The notes below the pieces were generated by a model. The model worked only from the letters and a program-made list of their open reading frames with translations, was not told where the DNA came from and did no database searches. A DNA stretch of 5,802 bases from Methanobacteriota archaeon (lineage in GTDB: Archaea > Thermoplasmatota > Poseidoniia > Poseidoniales > Poseidoniaceae). A program made the translations under genes and the position numbers. The stretch lies in the NCBI GenBank assembly GCA_018662715.1, contig JABJFP010000118.1, positions 1-5,802 of the forward strand. Reading direction: 5' to 3'. Shown here in pieces: positions 1-5,802 of the stretch (positions within the stretch are counted from its first letter, which is position 1; every line of letters starts with the position of its first letter).

Positions 1-1485
1 CATGTGTACGCGATTATCAGGCCCGGAGGACGTTTCCATAGCGAGAGTCACGCTGTTATCAAAGGAATAATCCTGTTCTGCCGCTTCCATAACAGCATCA
101 AGCGCACGAACTTCTCCGTGGCCGTAGACGTTATTCTGACGGTTTTTTGGAATTCCATCTTCGAGTGGACATGGCTCGTTCGCAAACATGTAATGACACT
201 GACGATATGTTGCTGTTTCTTGCATGATATTACGGATATCAAACGGTGACAAGTCAGGATTGGCTTGATACATTAATGCTGAAACACCTGCTGCTCCGGG
301 TGTTGCCATAGATGTCCCTGACATGTCAGTATATTGATCGCCGGTGTTGAAGGCTACAGACATGACGTTTGAGCCAACATAGGCTATGTTTGGCTTCACA
401 CGCCCTTCTTCGGTGGGCCCCTGGCTTGAATAAATTGCAATCGCTGAATTCTTGTCAAGAGCTCCAACAGTGATGACGTCTTCAGCAGACCCCGGGGTGC
501 CTATTTGAGCGGAAACACCGTTATTACCCGCTGCGATAAAGAGGGCTATTCCCGAGCGCACCATTTCGTTACCATATCGGTTAACACTGTCTTCTTCTGA
601 AGAAGTCCACTCGATTGCACCGGGTCCGCCCAAACTCATGGAAGCAGCACGAATGTTGAATTGGTATCGGTGATCAACGGTCCACTTCATACCCGCCATG
701 ACCGTTGCAAAAGAACCTGAACCACCTGCATCCAGAACCTTCACGCCAACAAGGTTCGCTTGTGGAGCCATACCAATGTGCTCGTAATTTGGTGCACCAG
801 TTCCAGCGGTCGTACCTGCGCAGTGTGAGCCGTGACCTTGGTCATCGTAAGGGAAAACTTCCGTCCCGTTGACCAACGAAGGGTTGTTGACTGGGTCGTA
901 AAATCCAATCACTTTCGGGTCGTTGGTGGAATCATCATCATCAAGGTCGTCTAAACTTGCATGGGCACCGTCAATTCCGGTGTCAATGATCGCAACCGTC
1001 ACACCCGCACCGTCATAGCCTGTTTCTTCCCAAGCCGTGTCAACGCCGTGCAATACCGCAGCGTCTCCGTTTTGAATGGTGAGGACGCCGTCCAGTTCAA
1101 TCATAATCACTCCCGGAATGTTAAGGGTCTCGCGAATCAAGTCGACGTGAATACGCCCTGCGAGTGCATCAATATGTGTCAACTCCCACTGGTGTTCATA
1201 ACCAACTTCTCGTTCTAGCATAGCGATTTCGTCAGCTGATGGCGTGTGATCAAAGTCAATAATCAGCGGCAGAGTATTGTCTTCATCAAGGAAAATAGGG
1301 TTGTCTTTGTGAAATTCCACCATGTCTCCAATAGAATTCTTGTTTTGGTCAACCGTAGTCTCAACCCACCATCCTTCTTCCTGAGGCGAAGATTCCGATT
1401 CGACTTGAATTGGAGTTGCAAGAGCCAATGTAGGTAGCAGCATCAATGTTAGACAAAATGCGCTTAGAAGTTTTTTGATTCGCAT
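1..1485 (-). CDS. Secreted subtilisin-like serine protease (peptidase family S8), C-terminus beyond the window
   Basis: Endopeptidase predicted to act outside the cell; 495 residues are visible and the frame is still open at the left edge. Residues 1-23 form a signal peptide (basic MRIKK, hydrophobic core, ALA at the likely signal peptidase I site; no lipobox). Residues 43-56 carry a VDQNKNSIGD stretch like the Asp/Asn calcium loops of secreted proteins. Residues 70-135 resemble an I9-type inhibitory propeptide. The catalytic domain spans about 140-470: Asp168 in AIIDTG, His218 in GHGSHCAGT, oxyanion Asn321 in AAGNNG, Ser392 in GTSMATP, so the triad is complete. An Asp-rich insertion (178-190) between Asp168 and His218 is a likely calcium site. 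Cys430 and Cys439 could form a disulfide; Cys222 follows the His motif. The ATG at 1485 is chosen because GGTGAG lies 3 nt upstream and the signal peptide starts there. Family assignment is near certain; substrate and any C-terminal adhesion domains are unknown. Confidence 0.95.
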   Translation of the reverse strand, partial: MRIKKLLSAFCLTLMLLPTLALATPIQVESESSPQEEGWWVETTVDQNKNSIGDMVEFHKDNPIFLDEDNTLPLIIDFDHTPSADEIAMLEREVGYEHQWELTHIDALAGRIHVDLIRETLNIPGVIMIELDGVLTIQNGDAAVLHGVDTAWEETGYDGAGVTVAIIDTGIDGAHASLDDLDDDDSTNDPKVIGFYDPVNNPSLVNGTEVFPYDDQGHGSHCAGTTAGTGAPNYEHIGMAPQANLVGVKVLDAGGSGSFATVMAGMKWTVDHRYQFNIRAASMSLGGPGAIEWTSSEEDSVNRYGNEMVRSGIALFIAAGNNGVSAQIGTPGSAEDVITVGALDKNSAIAIYSSQGPTEEGRVKPNIAYVGSNVMSVAFNTGDQYTDMSGTSMATPGAAGVSALMYQANPDLSPFDIRNIMQETATYRQCHYMFANEPCPLEDGIPKNRQNNVYGHGEVRALDAVMEAAEQDYSFDNSVTLAMETSSGPDNRVHM

Positions 1486-1488
1486 GGG

Positions 1489-1494
1489 CTCACC
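1489..1494 (-). promoter_or_regulatory. Ribosome-binding site of the subtilase gene
   Basis: On the minus strand the sequence GGTGAG precedes the ATG, with 4 nt between GGTGA and the start codon. GGTGA is complementary to the conserved 3' end of 16S rRNA (CACCUCC region) and is the usual archaeal form of this site. It fixes the start at 1485 over an in-frame TTG further upstream. It also implies a transcript with a 5' leader rather than a leaderless one. Confidence 0.7.
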
Positions 1495-1550
1495 GATTAA
1501 ATCCAAGCAGGTGGTCTTTTTGAACCCATTGGGACCCTGTGAGGTGGCTT

Positions 1551-1562
1551 CTCTTATACCAA
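1551..1562 (-). promoter_or_regulatory. Candidate TATA box for the subtilase gene
   Basis: The minus strand reads TTGGTATAAGAG here, with TATAAG at 1558-1553. If transcription starts about 25 nt downstream, the transcript would begin near 1530 and carry a leader of about 45 nt, consistent with the ribosome-binding site before the ATG. There is no clear purine-rich BRE immediately upstream, so this is a candidate only. If the organism were bacterial, the same element could be read as a -10 box. Confidence 0.4.
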
Positions 1563-1581
1563 GTGAATGCAATTCAGGGGG

Positions 1582-1608
1582 TTGAAAACCCATACATTGA
1601 TTGAAAAC
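1582..1608. repeat. Short direct repeat TTGAAAAC in the divergent control region
   Basis: TTGAAAAC occurs at 1582-1589 and again at 1601-1608, 19 bp apart, just upstream of the TATA-like box of the membrane-protein gene. Spacing close to two helical turns suits a dimeric regulator or an upstream activating element. The units are only 8 bp, so chance is possible. Confidence 0.3.
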
Positions 1609-1654
1609 ACGGGTGAAATATTATTACCTATTGTTTGGAAAAAATATTGATTGA
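1596..1654. repeat. 9-bp direct repeat ATTGATTGA flanking the promoter of the membrane-protein gene
   Basis: ATTGATTGA is present at 1596-1604 and at 1646-1654, exactly 50 bp apart. The first copy overlaps the second TTGAAAAC unit; the second ends one base before the ATG at 1656. The copies bracket the TATA-like element, a geometry that would suit a regulator touching both sites. The sequence is low in complexity and AT-rich, so the functional reading is weak. Confidence 0.3.
1615..1626 (+). promoter_or_regulatory. Candidate BRE/TATA box for the membrane-protein gene
   Basis: GAAATATTATTA resembles an archaeal BRE (purine/A-rich GAAA) followed by an AT-rich TATA element. With the usual distance of about 25 nt from the TATA centre to the start site, transcription would begin near 1645-1650. 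That leaves an almost leaderless transcript for the ATG at 1656, which also lacks a clear ribosome-binding site. This start site would fall downstream of the alternative TTG codon at 1635, arguing against that codon. Confidence 0.4.
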
Positions 1655-1655
1655 C

Positions 1656-4600
1656 ATGGCAGCACCACGCAGAGCGAACCAAGGGGCCCCGAAAAGAACT
1701 CAGGAGCCAATAGCCCAAACCAAGGCGCAAGCAGCATCTCCATACCGAGGCGCAGTGTCTGCAACAACGCCCCAACCCGTTGCACCTATTGTCACCGTTG
1801 GACCACATGCATCAAAGCAAAGCCAAGACATGATGATGCTGAAACTCTCCCAAGGCGTAATGATGGGTATTGGATTTCTTGCAATATGGGGTGGAATCTT
1901 TAGCGTTGCTTTTGATGAAGAGGCGACAAACGACAATTTCCTTGTCTTGTTCATCGGTGGATTAGCATCGTTTTTAGTTTCTATAGGCATTATTGAACTG
2001 CAAAGTAAAAAGAACAACTACAGGTTGTACGATATCCATAATTATTTCCTCGGGATTGCGTTCTTCTTCTCCACGATTGGAGTCTTGTGGGGAACACGAT
2101 ACATGATGGGAGTCATGACGGGTACGTTTGATCTAGATTGGTTTGGGAACCCTGATTCCTACACCACGACCGATTGGGCACCCAATGCTAACGGAATCTA
2201 TGCGCAATTGGTCACCTGCGTTTTGCTAACATTCGGGCATTTCCGCCTCCTCAAGAGGTACTCAGGAGATACTGGATTTGGTTGGGGTGTCGCCACATAT
2301 GCACCAATGGCCATTCTTTTGGCCGGAGTGGGTCCTTGGATACGCTGGTCAGGGAACGTTGTGAGCTACGAACTTGGAATCAGCATCATAGTCATCTCCA
2401 TTGTATCGATGGAAATGGCTCTGCGTTCAAACAAGGCGCTCAACTTCGGAGTGGTTGCGTTTGCTTCAGGGCTTGTGCCTCTGGTCTATGAATTGCTCAA
2501 TGATGTCCCAGATGAGGGCAAAGGAGGGGCTTTGTCCCTAATGGTCTTCATCATTGCGCTACAGGGTTACTATGCAGCTCGTAGTGACCTAAGAAAAGAA
2601 GTCATGGAACGTGCTTCGTTTTTCCTCGTAGGACAAGTCGTTGTTGCGATTCTTGTCACGCGTTCTGGTGATTTGAACCTCATCCTCGGGCCTTTCAGAG
2701 CCGCCGAATATACTACATTGTCATCCTATGTATCCCTCCCAGTAGTACTTTGGTGCATGATGCTCCTTGCGTACTTCCCTGCCGTATTGCAACAACGGGT
2801 TCCATGGATGCCAATTGGCCTCGCCGTCAGCCTGGTGGCCCTTCCAACAGCAACCTCAACGGTTCCATGGGTACTCAGCATCATCATGATCCCCTACATG
2901 GTATTCATCTCCAAGGTCGCAAGGGAATGGGTGGTTAACGTCACTGTTCTTGCCTTTGGGATCTCCTATCTCTTGACTGACCTTGGAGGAATCTTAGAAG
3001 AAATCACGCCAAAAGAGACGTATGGAGGAACAATCCTTCACATCATTTTGCCCATCTTCATCATCATCATTTCTGAAATGGGACGCAAGCAAGGAAAAAT
3101 CAACACAATGATATCACTTGGGCTGCTTGGAAGTGTCGTCTGCTCACGTGCGATTCTTGACCCCGAATGGTTCATGCCATGGTTGTTCATTGGATACATG
3201 TTTTATCTCAACATTGACATCGCCCTCAAATGTGATACGGCCAATTTCAGTGACCGCAAAGAACTGACCCTTTCTGCTGGATTCACTTCCCTGATAATTC
3301 TACTATTGGGACTGTTCGACAAGTTGGAATTGCCCCCTTACAGTATCTTTGACAAACTTTCACCCGATGGACTGGAACCGCAGTTTTTGATTTTGGGCAT
3401 TGCACTCTATCTACTCTCAAGAATCATTGCTACAAATGAGTTTGACCTTGGCTCATTAGTTGCATGGTTGGACCAGGGACAATCCAATTCCCCAGCATAT
3501 GATCCCGAGACCAACGCTTGGGTTGTACAAGTGCAAGAGGAAGAAACAACATTGGATAGTGTTCTTGAGCGAATGTGGACCCCTCTGGCGCGTATATCGT
3601 TGCTCTGTTCTCTTCTTTTGTTTACGCTAAGTATTGTATCAGTTACCAAATATATCGAAAAGCCACAGTGGATTCTCCTCATTGCGATACCAGTTGGCAT
3701 CTTGGTGTGGGAAATTTATCAAATGGAACGAATTGACTCAAAGACGAGAGCTGCTGGAGTTGGATTACTTGTCGCCATTGCGTTCCCAGTAGCCATTGAA
3801 CTCAAAGATGTAGCATATTATCAGATACCTGACGGTAAGATGTTAATCGCTGCTTCAATCATGCTTGACCTCCTCCTTGTCTCCGCCCCCCTCATCGTTA
3901 ATGCGATCATCTCAAAGCGAGGAATCGACGAAGAAGGGTTGAATTTTTACGCTGATGCCACAGCATATGTTCTGCTGTTGATTCTCGCAACCTTGGATTC
4001 TTCTGGAGGATTATTGTTCGTCCCAATCCTCATTCTTGTGATGCTCCGAACAATTCAACACCGACATTATGGCACTGCTCTATTTGCTCCGTTTGCCGTA
4101 CTTATCATGGAAAACGATTGGTTCTCTCGAGTCGGAATTAGCAATAAGATTCTCGAAGGCCTCCCTTCAGACATCGAGAATTACCTCAGAGACTCACACC
4201 TCGGACCTTTTGCGGCCCTATCAGGTATCTTTGTGGCAGTTCATATGACACTCATGCTCTTTGCAATGTACCGCGATTCAGAGCGCAATGCTGGATACCA
4301 AGAACTCGTTGCCCTCCTATGGCTCGGACTTGCCTTTTTGTCAGCCCTCCCCGATGGATTTTGGTTGCCTACCATCATCACATACATCATCATGAGTTAC
4401 CTCTGGTATACGGAGAACAGTACTGCTTTGCCTTACATGCTTGGTATCCTGTTCTTTTCCCTCTTCATAGGATTCGACAACAGTGATACTTTCGCAAATA
4501 TCGATACCGACAATTCATGGGCATGGAGCGGATTCGTCACTGCATTGAACGGTGTGGCATTTGCAGTCATGCACCGAGCTAACATCTTCTTCAAGGTCGA

Positions 4601-5699
4601 CGCAGCCGACGACGATGAGCAAAAGACACAAGATACAACTGCACTTTTGAGTCAGCAAATCGCCAGCATTGGTTTCCTCATCAGTTACGATATATTCTAC
4701 GGAATTGGCCCACTGATCGCTCTGGCGATGATTGGATACTCTACCTTCAAGAAAGGACAGACGACCAGCCTTCTGCTGTTCCCTCCGCTTCTCTCCTTCG
4801 CTGTGGTAAACATCATGATTCAAGGAAACATTGGAGACAGCGAAATACACACCACAATAGGTGGGGCAATCTTAGCGGTCCAAGGAATTATGTTTACGCT
4901 GTTATCGAACAAGGATGATTTGGTTTACGATTGGGAAAATGTAGAGTGGGAGAGTAATGACAGTTTCTTCCAATTCATGGACCGACTTGGCATTGCTGGG
5001 GTCGCTTATTCAGTAGTTGGCCTCTTCTTGGCCTTTGACGCCATTGATTTGGATTCCTTTGCTTACATCGCCATAACGGTGTACCTCGTAATTTTGGGCA
5101 TCCAAGGATTTAGTGAAGAAAACGATGCACGTTGGCGCCGTGGAATCGGCGGATATGGATCTGTCCTGACCTCATTCCTGTTCACGACAACCATTGAGAA
5201 CGACCTGTTTGCCGCGATTGGAGTAGTTTTGATGGGTATTCTTGCTCTTGGATTCGGATTCCTCTTCATGCAACGAACAAATACAGAAGACATCTACGAA
5301 CAAGGAGTTCTTCCTGCTGAAATCCCTATGCCCCAACCGATGCCTGAAGAAGTGGAGACAGTTTCCACCGATGTTCCTGAAGAAGAGAAGACAGAGATGG
5401 TCGCTTCCGAAGAGGTTGAAGAAACTGAAATGGTAGAGCAACCCGAAGTTCAGCAAAAATCTGCCAAAACGATCGCCAAAGTTCCTGAACCCGTAGTTCA
5501 AACACCACCTACAGAACAAGCACATTCCGGGCTCTTAATGACCAAAGAAGGGTTTGCAGTTCGCTTGCCTGCTGATTCGGTGAACAACATTATCAAGTCA
5601 CTAGAAAAAACTCCACACGAAGGATTTTTGCCGGTAGTAGCCTTTTCAGAAAGTGGTCAAATCGTGTTGAATTTTGAATCGGAGTCCTCCAAGGCTTGA
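1656..5699 (+). CDS. Giant polytopic membrane protein (about 38 transmembrane helices) of unknown function
   Basis: Function not recognised. The protein has 1347 residues from the ATG. Residues 1-60 are a basic, Pro/Ala/Gln-rich segment without a signal peptide, predicted cytoplasmic. Residues 62-1206 are almost continuous membrane helices; by hand I count about 38. Loops rich in Lys/Arg (116-124, 200-205, 257-260, 309-319, 476-482, 690-698, 754-760, 800-805, 1154-1163) alternate with loops rich in Asp/Glu (87-93, 282-289, 442-455, 719-727, 941-952, 1128-1132), giving about 19 hairpins with cytoplasmic ends. Larger soluble loops lie at 150-180 (outside), 595-640 (inside), 819-850 (outside) and 978-1000 (inside). 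Residues 1219-1289 are a Glu/Pro-rich linker and 1290-1347 a small predicted alpha/beta domain. No ATP-binding, protease or glycosyltransferase motif is evident. A TTG at 1635 would add 7 residues, but it lacks a ribosome-binding site and probably lies upstream of the transcript start. The general look recalls large bacterial DUF2339-type membrane proteins, but I cannot show homology. The gene is intact, with its stop 48 nt before orn. Confidence 0.9.
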   Translation: MAAPRRANQGAPKRTQEPIAQTKAQAASPYRGAVSATTPQPVAPIVTVGPHASKQSQDMMMLKLSQGVMMGIGFLAIWGGIFSVAFDEEATNDNFLVLFIGGLASFLVSIGIIELQSKKNNYRLYDIHNYFLGIAFFFSTIGVLWGTRYMMGVMTGTFDLDWFGNPDSYTTTDWAPNANGIYAQLVTCVLLTFGHFRLLKRYSGDTGFGWGVATYAPMAILLAGVGPWIRWSGNVVSYELGISIIVISIVSMEMALRSNKALNFGVVAFASGLVPLVYELLNDVPDEGKGGALSLMVFIIALQGYYAARSDLRKEVMERASFFLVGQVVVAILVTRSGDLNLILGPFRAAEYTTLSSYVSLPVVLWCMMLLAYFPAVLQQRVPWMPIGLAVSLVALPTATSTVPWVLSIIMIPYMVFISKVAREWVVNVTVLAFGISYLLTDLGGILEEITPKETYGGTILHIILPIFIIIISEMGRKQGKINTMISLGLLGSVVCSRAILDPEWFMPWLFIGYMFYLNIDIALKCDTANFSDRKELTLSAGFTSLIILLLGLFDKLELPPYSIFDKLSPDGLEPQFLILGIALYLLSRIIATNEFDLGSLVAWLDQGQSNSPAYDPETNAWVVQVQEEETTLDSVLERMWTPLARISLLCSLLLFTLSIVSVTKYIEKPQWILLIAIPVGILVWEIYQMERIDSKTRAAGVGLLVAIAFPVAIELKDVAYYQIPDGKMLIAASIMLDLLLVSAPLIVNAIISKRGIDEEGLNFYADATAYVLLLILATLDSSGGLLFVPILILVMLRTIQHRHYGTALFAPFAVLIMENDWFSRVGISNKILEGLPSDIENYLRDSHLGPFAALSGIFVAVHMTLMLFAMYRDSERNAGYQELVALLWLGLAFLSALPDGFWLPTIITYIIMSYLWYTENSTALPYMLGILFFSLFIGFDNSDTFANIDTDNSWAWSGFVTALNGVAFAVMHRANIFFKVDAADDDEQKTQDTTALLSQQIASIGFLISYDIFYGIGPLIALAMIGYSTFKKGQTTSLLLFPPLLSFAVVNIMIQGNIGDSEIHTTIGGAILAVQGIMFTLLSNKDDLVYDWENVEWESNDSFFQFMDRLGIAGVAYSVVGLFLAFDAIDLDSFAYIAITVYLVILGIQGFSEENDARWRRGIGGYGSVLTSFLFTTTIENDLFAAIGVVLMGILALGFGFLFMQRTNTEDIYEQGVLPAEIPMPQPMPEEVETVSTDVPEEEKTEMVASEEVEETEMVEQPEVQQKSAKTIAKVPEPVVQTPPTEQAHSGLLMTKEGFAVRLPADSVNNIIKSLEKTPHEGFLPVVAFSESGQIVLNFESESSKA
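5310..5525 (+). other. Glu/Pro-rich linker segment within the giant membrane protein
   Basis: This part of the gene encodes residues 1219-1290, with repeated Glu, Pro, Val and Met (EIPMPQPMPEEVE, VPEEEKTEM, SEEVEETEMVEQPE) and then a Lys/Pro/Gln section. It follows directly after the last membrane helix. It is best read as a flexible, negatively charged cytoplasmic tether between membrane part and terminal domain. The composition argues for disorder, not for a folded domain. Confidence 0.7.
5526..5696 (+). other. Small C-terminal soluble domain of the giant membrane protein
   Basis: Residues 1291-1347 alternate short hydrophobic strands with a helix: LLMTKEG and FAVRLP (strands), SVNNIIKSLEKT (helix), GFLPVVAF and GQIVLNF (strands). 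The tidy pattern and its separation by an acidic linker suggest an independently folded cytoplasmic domain of about 55 residues, perhaps for binding a partner. I do not recognise the family. Confidence 0.55.
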
Positions 5700-5724
5700 A
5701 GTTCCGTCCTGCGAACAACAAAGA

Positions 5725-5740
5725 CCTGAGCCCGCTCAGG
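5725..5740 (+). other. Perfect 7-bp inverted repeat just upstream of orn
   Basis: CCTGAGC and GCTCAGG are separated by CC. In RNA the outer six pairs would form a GC-rich stem with a CCCG loop. The stem ends 7 nt before the orn ATG and covers the only AGGG-like stretch that could serve as its ribosome-binding site. No T-tract follows, so it does not look like an intrinsic terminator. It could modulate orn translation, mark an RNA processing site or bind a protein. Confidence 0.5.
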
Positions 5741-5747
5741 GCAAAGC

Positions 5748-5802
5748 ATGAGTGAAACATCTCAACGGATGGTTTGGATTGACCTTGAAATGACGGGACT
5801 CG
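5748..5802 (+). CDS. orn: Oligoribonuclease, N-terminal 18 codons only (continues beyond the window)
   Basis: The visible protein is MSETSQRMVWIDLEMTGL. The WIDLEMTGL block is the hallmark Exo I motif of oligoribonuclease, a DEDDh-type 3'-5' exoribonuclease that degrades 2-5 nt RNA fragments to mononucleotides in the cytoplasm. Asp12 and Glu14 are the first two metal-binding residues. The seven residues before the core match the short N-terminal extension of known Orn proteins, supporting the ATG at 5748; an internal ATG at 5769 would leave almost none. There is no TATA-like box in the 48 nt after the membrane-protein stop, so co-transcription with that gene is likely. The remaining catalytic motifs lie outside the window. 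Confidence 0.85.
   Translation, partial: MSETSQRMVWIDLEMTGL

Noticed and set aside
4..249. Plus-strand open frame opposite the protease catalytic domain
   Set aside because: The minus strand here encodes the conserved Ser-motif region of the protease through to residue 495, so this frame is a by-product.
931..942. Trinucleotide repeat ATC x4
   Set aside because: It encodes the Asp-rich loop of the protease and is explained by that protein sequence; too short to be a functional microsatellite.
1612..1628. Possible palindromic operator GGT-N11-ACC over the TATA-like box
   Set aside because: Only the outer three bases are clearly symmetric; the interior does not match well enough to claim a binding site.
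1635..1655. TTG start codon giving a 7-residue longer membrane protein
   Set aside because: No ribosome-binding site precedes it, and the likely transcript start (about 1645-1650) lies downstream of it. The ATG at 1656 begins a plausible basic N-terminus.
1554..2017. Two overlapping minus-strand open frames across the start of the membrane-protein gene
   Set aside because: Both overlap the divergent control region or the coding strand, show odd Cys/Trp-rich or mixed composition, and match no family I recognise.
5172..5525. Minus-strand open frame of 117 codons opposite the end of the membrane-protein gene
   Set aside because: It lies opposite a strong coding frame whose Glu-rich codons (GAA/GAG) read as Phe/Leu (TTC/CTC) in the complement. 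Its composition is the mirror of that bias, and no start signal is seen.
1656..5699. Assignment of the membrane protein to DUF2339 or a known transporter family
   Set aside because: The resemblance is only in the high number of helices. No diagnostic motif could be identified by reading, so it was left as unknown.
5725..5747. Intrinsic transcription terminator after the membrane-protein gene
   Set aside because: The inverted repeat is real but no T-rich tract follows, and neither bacterial nor archaeal intrinsic termination would be expected without one.

Overview
The window holds three protein-coding genes and two short intergenic regions, with no RNA gene, mobile element or CRISPR array that I can see. 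The left gene (minus strand, running off the left edge) is a secreted subtilisin-like serine protease. The centre is almost entirely filled by one very large plus-strand gene for a membrane protein of about 1347 residues. By hand I count roughly 38 transmembrane helices in it, followed by an acidic Pro/Glu linker and a small C-terminal domain. At the right edge the first 18 codons of an oligoribonuclease (orn) begin on the plus strand.

The likely source is an uncultivated planktonic archaeon, most plausibly Marine Group II Euryarchaeota (Poseidoniales). This is inference. The supports are a GGTGAG ribosome-binding site in front of the protease, AT-rich TATA-like boxes at sensible archaeal distances in the divergent intergenic region, moderate base composition, a secreted S8 peptidase with Asp-rich loops, and a giant polytopic protein with no family I recognise. 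My recollection that this group encodes Orn also fits. A bacterial source cannot be excluded from the sequence alone.

Layout: 1-1485 (minus) protease, N-terminal 495 residues with signal peptide, propeptide-like region and complete catalytic domain; 1486-1655 divergent control region with TATA-like boxes for both directions and short direct repeats; 1656-5699 (plus) giant membrane protein; 5700-5747 short spacer with a perfect 7-bp inverted repeat just before orn; 5748-5802 (plus) orn start. The membrane protein and orn are close enough to be co-transcribed. The protease is transcribed away from both, and nothing in the sequence ties the three functions into one pathway.

The item most worth pursuing is the giant membrane protein. 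Loops rich in Lys/Arg alternate regularly with loops rich in Asp/Glu along its whole length, as expected for about 19 tandem two-helix hairpins with cytoplasmic ends. One long cytoplasmic loop splits it into 9 + 10 hairpins.
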